The notes beneath the pieces are model-generated. The model was not told the origin of the DNA. It did not search any database and saw only the letters and a list, made by a program, of their open reading frames with translations. This document shows positions 17,735-24,757 of a DNA stretch of 28,093 nucleotides, one piece after another (position 1 is the stretch's first letter; each line of letters starts with the position of its first letter). A program made the translations under genes and the position numbers. The stretch is taken from the NCBI GenBank assembly GCA_002470275.1, contig DKNY01000003.1, positions 65,064 through 93,156 of the forward strand, read 5' to 3'. The DNA comes from Gammaproteobacteria bacterium UBA7376 (GTDB lineage: Bacteria > Pseudomonadota > Gammaproteobacteria > Pseudomonadales > Azotimanducaceae).

Positions 17735-18418
17735 ATGAAAGCATTTATCCTGGGCGTCTTCGCCACCCTTCTCAGCGTCTCGGTTTCGGCTGAGCCCGTT
17801 ATGACCCTAATCACCTTAAACACAGACGATCCAGCCGGTTACCGCGACTGGGCTATGAACAGTGCAGAAACCATTGGCGAGGCCAACGCCGCCATGGCGG
17901 GGGGCCTGTGCTCACCCAGAGCTGGCGCGGAGGAAATGGGCGACCTGTATCTCTGGACGCTCTTCGATTCCCAGAAAACGGCATGGTCTGCAGACCCAAT
18001 GAATCCTGCGGTTGCCGCTGAGGTTGCGAAGATCCCTGTCAATCGAACCGTCCGAGACTGGGACACCTATCGAGTCGTGCGCCAGGCCGATACGCTCTCT
18101 GAGAAGAGCTACGCCTGGAACATCATGGTCAAGACATCGGATACCGGGGCCTATTTGACTGCCATCGACAGCCTCTACGCTGCCATGCAGGACAATGGCT
18201 TTGACGACATCTCGATGCAGGTCTTCGCGGCCGATACCGGGCGCTGGGCGGGCAGCATCATGGTATCCATGAGCGCGTCATCCCCATCTCGTCTGGGAGA
18301 GGCCATGGATGCGCGCACCGAGTCTTGGTTCTCGGAAATTCTCGCTGGGCTTGGCAGCATCCGTGAATACCAGTACGGATGGGGCTTGGCGTGCGAGACG
18401 TTCTACGCAGCCCAGTAG
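17735..18418 (+). CDS. Secreted protein of unknown function, two similar alpha/beta halves
   Basis: I do not recognise this 227-residue protein. It has a clear signal peptide (MKAFILGVFATLLSVSVSA, cut before EPV), so it is periplasmic or secreted. The mature part looks like two roughly 95-residue alpha/beta halves. Each begins with a hydrophobic strand (MTLITLNTDD; YAWNIMVKTSD), then a helix with Tyr/Ala residues, then a strand with Trp (LYLWTLFDSQ; GRWAGSIMVSM). This recalls tandem ferredoxin-like (ABM-type) folds, a weak inference. Two cysteines remain (one near GGLCSPR, one near LACETF) and could pair. The ATG at 17735 has AAGGA 7 nt upstream; the frame is open further but without signal sequence. 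It lies 120 nt upstream of the ion-channel gene. Confidence 0.78.
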   Translation: MKAFILGVFATLLSVSVSAEPVMTLITLNTDDPAGYRDWAMNSAETIGEANAAMAGGLCSPRAGAEEMGDLYLWTLFDSQKTAWSADPMNPAVAAEVAKIPVNRTVRDWDTYRVVRQADTLSEKSYAWNIMVKTSDTGAYLTAIDSLYAAMQDNGFDDISMQVFAADTGRWAGSIMVSMSASSPSRLGEAMDARTESWFSEILAGLGSIREYQYGWGLACETFYAAQ

Positions 18419-18433
18419 CTCTTTGATCGCCAC

Positions 18434-18467
18434 GGTTCACTGGCGAGGCCAGCCTTTCCGGTGAATC
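18434..18467 (+). terminator. Hairpin between secreted-protein gene and channel gene
   Basis: GGTTCACTGG pairs with CCGGTGAATC (10 bp including two G-U pairs) around a 14-nt loop, 15 nt after the stop of the upstream gene. No T-run follows, so it may be a weak terminator, attenuator or 3'-end stabiliser. Confidence 0.4.
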
Positions 18468-18538
18468 GCACCCCGGGGACTTGATGCCCGGACGATCTAG
18501 CAACCAAAAACAAAGCCAAAGTAGCCAAAGAGTATCTT

Positions 18539-19576
18539 ATGAGCAGATTTTTTCTTCTCGTTGTGACCATGTTTTGCGCTCAGTTCAGTTTCGCTGAGAG
18601 CCTCGAGAGTAGAGAGGTCAATGTCGCCCTTGTCATCAACGAAATTCGCGATATCGATATCAGCAGGAGTCATCTTAATGCCGTAGCCGAAGTATTAATG
18701 AGTTGGGATTCCAACAACTCGGTCGCTCGGGAGCCCGGTCCGCTCAACACGCCAAAAACTCTGTCCGGTGCCGACCTGGAGGCCTTCCTCGCCGCCCAGT
18801 GGACACCGGAATTCTACGTGACCAACGCCGAAGCGCCGCGAGAGACTATCGTTCGCTCCGCCAGTCTCTACGACGACGGCAGGGTAGAGTACTTTGAAAA
18901 ATTTCGTGCAACGCTCACCGTTGACGCAGGGATTCCCTCCTACCCCTTCGGAGAGCTGGACACCCAGCTGGAACTGCGCGCTTATACTCACCCCGCAGCA
19001 GAGCTCCGCTTTCTGCCGGAGTCATTTTCTCTCGGCCATGAATCCGGAGAGGAGTCAGTGGTCAAGGGTAACTGGAGTGCGGTGGGTCACCGGGCGGAGG
19101 CTGTAGAAGCAGCTGGGTTACGCCAAGGCGGGAAGATGCTGTTCTCGGGCATCGTCTACCACACCGCCATCACTCATGACTTTCTAGATATCGCCCAGAA
19201 GATCTTTATCCCGCTCATATCGCTCATCTTTATTTCACTCTTTATCAACCGGTTTTGCTCTTTGCGGCATAGCGAGATGGACAACGGTGACTGGCGAATT
19301 GGCGGACAGCTGACCCTTTTGCTCACGGTCTTCGCGCTGCGCTTTTCCGTATCCGATGAAATCCCGCTAACGCACTACATCAACCTGTTGGATGCGGTAT
19401 TTATCTCTTCCTCTGTTATCGTGGTCATCAATCTCATCACCAGCATTTTTATCATTCACCTCTATCAGTCAGGCAAAGACACGGCCGGGCAGCGAGCTGA
19501 ATCTCTCTCCCAGGTTGCCCTTCCGGGTCTCACCCTTGTTCTGACACTCTGGTGCCTAAGCTTTCTAGGCACCTAG
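18539..19576 (+). CDS. Prokaryotic pentameric ligand-gated ion channel (Cys-loop superfamily, GLIC-like)
   Basis: This 345-residue protein has the whole layout of a pentameric ligand-gated channel. A signal peptide (1-19) precedes a beta-sandwich ectodomain with WTPEFYVTNAEA (88-99, the WxPxxxxxN signature), LYDDGRVEYFEKFRATL (compare GLIC PDGTVQYLERFSARV) and YPF...DTQLELR (135-147). Four membrane helices follow: M1 (KIFIPLISLIFISLF, P225), M2 (about 252-272), M3 (about 280-305) and M4 (LSQVALPGLTLVLTLWCLSFLGT) at the very C-terminus. Aligned without gaps on the M2-M3 proline (P276), D251 falls at -2', T259 at 6', L262 at 9', A266 at 13'. An acidic -2' residue suggests cation selectivity. 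No Cys-loop cysteines are present, as in other bacterial members. The ribosome site is weak (AAAGAG). The ligand is unknown. Confidence 0.88.
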   Translation: MSRFFLLVVTMFCAQFSFAESLESREVNVALVINEIRDIDISRSHLNAVAEVLMSWDSNNSVAREPGPLNTPKTLSGADLEAFLAAQWTPEFYVTNAEAPRETIVRSASLYDDGRVEYFEKFRATLTVDAGIPSYPFGELDTQLELRAYTHPAAELRFLPESFSLGHESGEESVVKGNWSAVGHRAEAVEAAGLRQGGKMLFSGIVYHTAITHDFLDIAQKIFIPLISLIFISLFINRFCSLRHSEMDNGDWRIGGQLTLLLTVFALRFSVSDEIPLTHYINLLDAVFISSSVIVVINLITSIFIIHLYQSGKDTAGQRAESLSQVALPGLTLVLTLWCLSFLGT

Positions 19577-19619
19577 CCAAGATCCTATTCAAGATGAGGT
19601 CATCCCTCCTTCCCAAAGC

Positions 19620-19643
19620 GCCCTGGCCTATCGCTGGCCGGGC
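19620..19643 (+). terminator. Candidate terminator after the channel gene
   Basis: GCCC-t-GGCC pairs with GGCC-GGGC around a 7-nt loop, an 8-bp GC stem with one bulged T, 44 nt after the channel stop. The following ACTTGCTT is only weakly T-rich. Confidence 0.4.
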
Positions 19644-19701
19644 ACTTGCTTGACAGGCTACGCACGCCTCCTCCAAGGTTCCTCGTGAGAGGAGAGCGCT
19701 T

Positions 19702-20865
19702 ATGAATCAGAAACTTTGCATCCTGGTGATTGGTTTTTGCCTGTCGGCCTGCGGGGGCGGGTCCGGCGGAAGCGCCCCACCCGGTCAGGACCCATCAGAA
19801 CAGCAAACGGGCGATACAAGACACTGGGACTTAGAGCGGGCCAGCGCGGATTCCGTGGCTGCGAATGAGGCCGCCGTGGACGATCTGATCGATTATCTAT
19901 TTACCGACGCAGCGACCCAGTCAGTTCTCGTTAGCAAGGATGGCTATGTCATCGGGGAGCGCTATGCGGATGGCACTGATGAGAACACCTACGGCACCAG
20001 CTGGTCGGTGGCCAAGAGCTTCTATAGCGCTGCTGTTGGTATCGCGATAGATGAGGGCGCGATTGAATCCGTTGATCAGCAAGCGAGCGATTTTTTAACC
20101 GAATGGCAGGGGACGGATAAAGAAGACATCACCATCAAGCAAATTTTGCAGATGCGTTCTGACTACCCGGTAGGCGATGAAGTGTTCTTTGCCACAGACC
20201 AAAGCGAGTTCGCCATCTCGTACGCGCTCGCCGAAACCCGGGATAACTCATTTCGCTACTCGAATGCCAACACCCAGCTCATTGAACCCATTCTGCGCCG
20301 AGCCACCGGCGTGACCGCAGATGAATATCTCGGGCAAAAATTGCTGACGCCCCTTGGCGTGGAAACCGCAGAAGTGGGCTTCTGGCGGGATGCCACCGGC
20401 GAGAACCCCATGACCTACTGCTGTCTTGATATGAAACCGGAGGTTTTTCTTCGTTTTGGCTTACTCTTTGCCCGGGAGGGCGTCTGGGACGGGCTGCAGA
20501 TCATCTCAGAAGATTATGTGAACGACGCCCTCACACCGGAAGGGTACTACGGGTATCAATGGTGGATGTTCAATGAAGCCTTCTTTGGCACTGAGCAGCC
20601 TGCTGACATCAAAGCTGCTCAAGGACTACACGGCCAAAAAATTTATGTCTGGCCGGATCAGGATATCGTGGTTGTCGTCATGACCCTGTACGAGCACTTA
20701 TTCAATCAAGGCTTTGTGCTAGACCTTCAGGGTGAGACCCCCAATAATTTTCCGAACACCTGCGAGGCACGCAATCTCTGCTCCTGGTCGGAAGGCGACG
20801 TTGTTCCACAGGTCGGACAAACGGGGATTCCCACCCTGATCGCTGCGCTGGTCACCGCTGAATGA
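19702..20865 (+). CDS. Lipoprotein serine hydrolase, beta-lactamase / penicillin-binding-protein fold
   Basis: This is a 387-residue membrane-anchored hydrolase. The signal peptide ends in lipobox LSAC with lipidated C17, followed by a flexible GGGSGGSAPPGQ linker. The serine-hydrolase domain has S102-V-A-K105 (SxxK nucleophile and base), Y186-S-N188 (YxN) and LHGQK near 312 in place of KTG, as in class C-like esterases and peptidases. It belongs with the broad 6-aminohexanoate-dimer-hydrolase/esterase-type group; substrate and antibiotic resistance cannot be claimed. The ATG at 19702 follows GAGAGGAGAG. It lies 125 nt after the channel gene on the same strand, separated by a possible terminator. 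Confidence 0.87.
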   Translation: MNQKLCILVIGFCLSACGGGSGGSAPPGQDPSEQQTGDTRHWDLERASADSVAANEAAVDDLIDYLFTDAATQSVLVSKDGYVIGERYADGTDENTYGTSWSVAKSFYSAAVGIAIDEGAIESVDQQASDFLTEWQGTDKEDITIKQILQMRSDYPVGDEVFFATDQSEFAISYALAETRDNSFRYSNANTQLIEPILRRATGVTADEYLGQKLLTPLGVETAEVGFWRDATGENPMTYCCLDMKPEVFLRFGLLFAREGVWDGLQIISEDYVNDALTPEGYYGYQWWMFNEAFFGTEQPADIKAAQGLHGQKIYVWPDQDIVVVVMTLYEHLFNQGFVLDLQGETPNNFPNTCEARNLCSWSEGDVVPQVGQTGIPTLIAALVTAE

Positions 20866-20969
20866 CGCCCTTGATGAGACGGCGATAGATGACGATCTTT
20901 TAACATTTCGCAGCATCGTTTCGGGTACGATGACGACGGAATAAACAACAACTTAAGAGAGGAATTTAG

Positions 20970-21587
20970 ATGAGAGAAATACTCTTTTTTACCCTATTGC
21001 TGATCAGCGGAACTGCCCTCGGCGGGCATCACGAAATGGCGAAGGGCGAAGATCACACCTCGGCAGCTTGGCAGATCGAAGCCTATTCCTCGGCCGCGCC
21101 GGGCTTTATCGGCAAGTTTGCCACCATTATTGGCGGCAATGGTGAAGTCCTTAGAGAAGGAACCAATGGCTGGACCTGTCAGTCCGGCAACCCGCGTCCC
21201 TTCCCGGAGCAAGGCTGGAAGGATGCCCACGACGCGATGCCGGCCTGCGGCGATGAAGAGGGCTTTAAATGGATCGCCGCAGCGATGAACGGCACCAAGC
21301 CTGAACTGACGCGAGATACCTTTATGTGGATGCTGCACGGTGACGTTGGCGAAGACAACACCGTGATGGGCGTCCTGAACAAGGAAGATTCCACGCCTGA
21401 CCAGTGGATTGAATCTGGCCCCCACCTGATGTTGATGCCTAAGGACCCAGCAACCCTGGCCGAGTTTCATGCCGACTTCACCCGAGGGGAACCCTACGTG
21501 ATGATGCCCGGCACAGACTATGCCCACCTGATGATTCCGGTAGAGGGCTACTACAAGTACCAGCCTGAATCTGCACCCAGCGAATAA
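20970..21587 (+). CDS. Secreted protein of unknown function, 205 aa
   Basis: I do not recognise the family. A signal peptide (MREILFFTLLLISGTALG) leads to a His-rich start (GHHEMAKGEDH) and a compact domain. It has two cysteines placed to form a disulfide (TNGWTCQSGNPRPFP and DAMPACGDEEG), a tryptophan/methionine-rich middle (FMWMLHGDVGEDNTVMGVLNKED) and a conserved-looking end (GPHLMLMPKDPATLAEFHADFTRGEPYVMMPGTDYAHLMIPV). The His/Met content could bind a metal, which is only a guess. The ATG at 20970 has GAGAGGA 7 nt upstream. A strong hairpin follows the stop, so it is probably transcribed alone or as the end of the plus-strand run. Confidence 0.8.
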   Translation: MREILFFTLLLISGTALGGHHEMAKGEDHTSAAWQIEAYSSAAPGFIGKFATIIGGNGEVLREGTNGWTCQSGNPRPFPEQGWKDAHDAMPACGDEEGFKWIAAAMNGTKPELTRDTFMWMLHGDVGEDNTVMGVLNKEDSTPDQWIESGPHLMLMPKDPATLAEFHADFTRGEPYVMMPGTDYAHLMIPVEGYYKYQPESAPSE

Positions 21588-21602
21588 CCATCGTATCCGG
21601 GA

Positions 21603-21625
21603 GGGCGGCCAAGGCCTGGCCGCCC
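21603..21625 (+). terminator. Strong GC hairpin after the 205-aa secreted-protein gene
   Basis: GGGCGGCCA and TGGCCGCCC form a perfect 9-bp stem with a 5-nt loop, 15 nt after the stop codon. The T-run is short (GTTGATTA). It lies between convergent genes and may act in both directions. Confidence 0.65.
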
Positions 21626-21630
21626 GTTGA

Positions 21631-21780
21631 TTAGCGACATTTCGTTCGCTGGGTCATCGCTCGGCCGCAGTTCTGTTTCGCGGGTTCATGGGCTCCGGGA
21701 ACTGGCGCAGGGCCTGATGTTGTGCAGCCAGCGCTGAACATCATGACGACAATAATGCAAAGGCAAAGGTACGAGTGCAC
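21631..21780 (-). CDS. Putative small lipoprotein, 49 aa
   Basis: This is a short frame starting at GTG (21780) with AAGGG about 8 nt upstream and an in-frame stop just before it. The product begins MHSYLCLCIIVVMMFSAGC, a hydrophobic segment ending in a lipobox-like SAGC at residue 19, followed by a Pro/Gly-rich tail (TTSGPAPVPGAHEP) and two more cysteines. The layout matches small outer-membrane or entericidin-like lipoproteins, but the -3 residue is Ser rather than Leu, and the N-terminus lacks Lys/Arg. It lies downstream of the flagellin gene on the same strand and ends 5 bp from a strong hairpin. No function can be assigned. Confidence 0.42.
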   Translation of the reverse strand: MHSYLCLCIIVVMMFSAGCTTSGPAPVPGAHEPAKQNCGRAMTQRTKCR

Positions 21781-21865
21781 GAGAGAACCCTTTTAATAGA
21801 ACAGTGGCGCGTCCGCTGTAAACCCCAACGAGGGGCGATTCTGGCCAGGCGGTCTGTTCACTTTT

Positions 21866-22924
21866 TTATTTGATCAAAGATAACACGAGCTGGGCGGAGG
21901 CATTGGCCTGAGACAGCATGGCGGCCCCAGATTGCTGTAGTACCTGGGCCTTTGCAAGCCGAGCACTTTCACTCGCAAAATCCGCATCTTCAATTTGCGA
22001 TCGCGCGGCAGCGCTATACTCAGCCACGTTCATCAGGTTGGACACGGTGTACTCCAACCGATTCTGCAGCGCGCCGTACTCGGCACGATAAGAAGAAACC
22101 TGGGTTAATCCAGCATCAATGAATTCAAGAGCAGCGGCGGCATCATTGACCAGATCAACGTTCTGGAGACCGAGTTCCACCTTGTTGATCGTCTCGTCTG
22201 CGGCTATCGCCGAGGCGTCCCCATAAACCAGCATGCCGTCGTCCATGGAGTACACAACGTAGTAAACAGAATCCAGGTCCGGATCGCCGAAGGATACGAA
22301 GTCCTCAGCGCGAACGCCGGGATCTAATGTATTCGACCCCACCACCGTGGTATTGCTATCGCTATCGTAGTTATTGGCGCCTGAAGTTTGCGAACCTGTT
22401 GCCTCGTAGGTATAGCCAACATAGGCGGACTGAAGAGAGGCCACCGACAACGAAACGGTTTGCCCGGCATCGCTACCGACCTGAATGGATTTCTCTGAAA
22501 ATGTCCCGTCCAAGACACTTTGTCCGTTGTACTGAGTCTGGGTTGCGACGCGATCAATCTCCTGCACGAGGGAGTCGACCTCTTCCTGGAGGTACTGCAG
22601 GTCTGCAACGCTGTTGGTATCGTTTGCTGCCTGCACGGCGAGTTCACGCATTCGCTGGAGCATATCGGTTACATCCGACGAGGCATTTTCAATGACGGCC
22701 AGCAGGGAAAGGGCTTCGTTGGTGTTCTTGGTTGCCATATTTAGGCCTCGCACCTGGGCCGTCATCCGCTCTGCTATCGCAAAACCGGCAGCATCGTCGG
22801 CAGCACTGTTGATCTTCTTTCCTGAGGAAAGACGCTCCATAGCCGACTGCAGCGCATCACCAGAAACGGCTAATGACCGCTGGGTCCCCAGCGATAGGAT
22901 GTTGGTATTCACCACCAAACTCAT
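21866..22924 (-). CDS. fliC: Flagellin
   Basis: Structural subunit of the flagellar filament, 352 residues. The N-terminal D0/D1 region is canonical (MSLVVNTNILSLGTQRSL, AMERLSSGKKINSAADDAAGFAIAERM, then LQRMRELAVQAAN and LQEEVDSLVQEIDRVATQTQYNG). So is the C-terminal helix (RAEYGALQNRLEYTVSNL, SQIEDADFASESARLAKAQVLQQSG, ANASAQLVLSLIK). The middle (about 150-250) is variable and acidic (SDSNTT, GDPDLDSVYYVVYSMDDG), as surface-exposed domains are. The ATG at 22924 has GAGG 8 nt upstream; a start at 22942 is less likely because flagellins begin at MSLVVNTN. No other flagellar gene is nearby. The promoter is at 23066-23092. Confidence 0.96.
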   Translation of the reverse strand: MSLVVNTNILSLGTQRSLAVSGDALQSAMERLSSGKKINSAADDAAGFAIAERMTAQVRGLNMATKNTNEALSLLAVIENASSDVTDMLQRMRELAVQAANDTNSVADLQYLQEEVDSLVQEIDRVATQTQYNGQSVLDGTFSEKSIQVGSDAGQTVSLSVASLQSAYVGYTYEATGSQTSGANNYDSDSNTTVVGSNTLDPGVRAEDFVSFGDPDLDSVYYVVYSMDDGMLVYGDASAIAADETINKVELGLQNVDLVNDAAAALEFIDAGLTQVSSYRAEYGALQNRLEYTVSNLMNVAEYSAAARSQIEDADFASESARLAKAQVLQQSGAAMLSQANASAQLVLSLIK

Positions 22925-23008
22925 TTCTCGACCTCTCACCACCTGCAGAGCGCTGAACCCCGCCCCAAAGACGCCCCTTTAAGGATTAAGGATCTACTTG
23001 TTTTGACT

Positions 23009-23058
23009 CGGCAACCCATTGCCGCTTTGTGCTCAAAACCGGCAAGAACTTGCCGGTT
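23009..23058 (-). repeat. Two matched CGGCAA-N4-TTGCCG palindromes in the flagellin leader
   Basis: CGGCAA-N4-TTGCCG occurs at 23009-23024 and again at 23040-23055, centres 31 bp apart. The second is extended to perfect 10-bp arms (AACCGGCAAG, 2 nt, CTTGCCGGTT; 23037-23058). Two more CGGCAA half-sites at 23070 and 23081 lie inside the sigma28 promoter. In RNA the palindromes would form 5'-leader hairpins with 4-nt loops; in DNA they could be operators. Confidence 0.75.
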
Positions 23059-23065
23059 CCTCTTT

Positions 23066-23092
23066 GAATCGGCAAACATCCGGCAAACTTTA
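23066..23092 (-). promoter_or_regulatory. Sigma28 (FliA) promoter of the flagellin gene
   Basis: On the minus strand TAAAGTTT (23085-23092), 11 nt, then GCCGATTC (23066-23073) matches the FliA consensus TAAAGTTT-N11-GCCGATAA except for the last two bases. Transcription would start near 23058, giving a leader of about 135 nt. Confidence 0.88.
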
Positions 23093-23286
23093 GGTTTTTC
23101 GTAGCCCCTCTCGTCGCCGCAGATGGCGCCTTGGCCTTAACGCGCAGGTCCACCCCCTCATGCTTCTTTGGGCAATGCGTTCAGCTGTGTATGCTTGCCC
23201 CCGGAGCCAGGACGACTCGAATAGCGTGAACCGCCTAGGAGGTTGTCTTGATATGGGAACACCCCAGGCGCAACGGAGGGCCAGCA

Positions 23287-24135
23287 ATGACGTTAAGGGT
23301 AGAAAAAATCGATGCGCCCTGTGGCGCCCGCGTTAGCGGCATAGACCTACGCGGAGACCTGGCGCCGGACCTGGTCGATGAATTGCGCGCTCATTGGCTT
23401 ACCCACAAAGTGCTGGTCTTTCCTGATCAAGCCCTGAGCAATCAGGATCTCGAAAGATTTACGCTCTGCTTTGGTCATTTCGGAGAGGACCCATTCTTTG
23501 GCCACATCCCGGGTCACGAGCATATCGCAGCGATTCAGCGCAACGCAGACGAGCAGACAGGCATCTTTGCCGAATTTTTCCACTCCGACTGGAGCTTCTT
23601 GGCTGTGCCACCCGCCGGCACCTGCCTATTTGGTATTACCATTCCGCCCCACGGGGGGAATACGCTCTTTGCCAATCAGGTGGCGGCCTATGAGCGTCTC
23701 CCCAGCACTCTCCGCGACAAAGCCGATGACCTCGTGGCCATTCATTCTGCGGAGCTAGGCTATGCGCCCGACGGGGGTTACGGAGAACAAGACGCCGAGC
23801 AGGGCCGCAGTATGGATATTCTCTTTAGCGAGAAAGCCAGAGAGAAGTTCGAACATCCCTTCGTTCGCACACACCACGAGACCGGCCAGAAGGCCCTCTA
23901 CTCTTCGCCGGCCTATATTCAAGGCTTCGTTGGGCTAGAGCAAACAGAGAGTCACGCGCTCCTCAAGGAGTACTATGCGTATCAAACCGCTGAGGCCGTG
24001 ACCTACTCCCATCCGTGGTCGAAGAATATGCTGGTGATGTGGGATAACCGCTCGCTTCTGCATGCCGCCACCGGAGGCTATGAGGGCTATGACCGCCTAC
24101 TGCACCGGACAACCATCGCGGATACCCAATTTTAG
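23287..24135 (+). CDS. TauD/TfdA family Fe(II)/2-oxoglutarate dioxygenase
   Basis: This is a 282-residue non-heme iron oxygenase that couples 2-oxoglutarate decarboxylation to substrate hydroxylation. The iron-binding HxD is H99-S-D101 in FFHSDWSF, the distal histidine is H259 (LLHAATGG), and the 2-oxoglutarate-binding arginines fall in YDRLLHRTTI (R270, R274). The N-terminal ARVSGIDLRGDL and KVLVFPDQALS also fit TauD. Substrate is unknown: taurine, other sulfonates, chlorophenoxy acids and many secondary metabolites are used by relatives, and no sulfonate transporter is adjacent. The ATG at 23287 has GGAGG 8 nt upstream. It is divergent from flagellin. Confidence 0.92.
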   Translation: MTLRVEKIDAPCGARVSGIDLRGDLAPDLVDELRAHWLTHKVLVFPDQALSNQDLERFTLCFGHFGEDPFFGHIPGHEHIAAIQRNADEQTGIFAEFFHSDWSFLAVPPAGTCLFGITIPPHGGNTLFANQVAAYERLPSTLRDKADDLVAIHSAELGYAPDGGYGEQDAEQGRSMDILFSEKAREKFEHPFVRTHHETGQKALYSSPAYIQGFVGLEQTESHALLKEYYAYQTAEAVTYSHPWSKNMLVMWDNRSLLHAATGGYEGYDRLLHRTTIADTQF

Positions 24136-24183
24136 CCAGTCTGGGGCCACCCGCCCAAAACAGGCCTCTGGCACTGCATGTGG

Positions 24184-24399
24184 CTACGTTAATCGCTGTA
24201 TGTCCACATGGGCATTCGCTCGGGAAGACGTTTCGTAGTCGATGAAATTTTTCGCGTAGTCACCCCCCTTGATTTCAGCCAGGGTGGTCAGCGCGACAGA
24301 AATTAGCGCCTCCAGCATGCCCGCATCATCTGCTGCGTGGTCTGAGGCACTGGCAACAGCCTCCTTCACCGCATCCTTTGCATAACTCCATTTCGTCAT
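24184..24399 (-). CDS. Small hypothetical protein, 71 aa
   Basis: Not recognised. The ATG at 24399 has AGGGG 7 nt upstream, which supports it as a real gene. The product starts MTKWSYAKDAVKEAVASASDHAADDAGMLEALISVALTTLAEI and is mostly alanine-rich helix, with a polar end (YETSSRANAHVDIQRLT). There is no signal peptide, membrane segment or cysteine, so it is probably cytosolic. It ends 48 bp from the convergent TauD-family gene. Confidence 0.6.
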   Translation of the reverse strand: MTKWSYAKDAVKEAVASASDHAADDAGMLEALISVALTTLAEIKGGDYAKNFIDYETSSRANAHVDIQRLT

Positions 24400-24757
24400 A
24401 GTTCATCCCCTTTGGGCATTTCTCGTCAGAGCAAGATCACAGTTAGTAAAGGCTCAGTACATCGGATCGCTAGACCATACCGTCTGTTGACCAGCATCAG
24501 CACCCCCTACTGCACCCCTTGGTGGCCTTAAATAAAACCCGTAGAACTGCGTACTGACGGCAGGTCGGAATTGGGCTTTAGACCTGCCCAAGAGTTAGGA
24601 CGCACTCAGGCGGCCCGTTGTGATATTACGCTGTGCACCGACCTGGAACGGCAGTGCAGCGCAGACAAGGCCCGTTAGGGGCGGCACCCTGGCGCGAGAG
24701 AGCGTCTGCTATCCATCAGCAAAACATGCGCGGTCATCAGACGGTAATCCAGCGTGG
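24400..24757. other. Intergenic stretch with one inverted repeat
   Basis: I see no supported gene here. The one structure is a perfect 8-bp inverted repeat, GGCAGGTC (24559-24566) and GACCTGCC (24581-24588), with a 14-nt loop. No T-run follows on either strand. It could end transcripts of the 24758-25084 gene. The promoter for the 71-aa gene should also lie here. Confidence 0.4.

Noticed and set aside
19650..19655. Perfect TTGACA as a -35 for the lipoprotein hydrolase gene
   Set aside because: No acceptable -10 lies 16-18 nt downstream (CCAAGG at the expected place).
19702..20865. Antibiotic-resistance beta-lactamase
   Set aside because: SxxK and YxN are present, but the third motif is LHGQK-type and the overall pattern fits the broad esterase/amide-hydrolase group; the same holds for the gene at 25128-26519.
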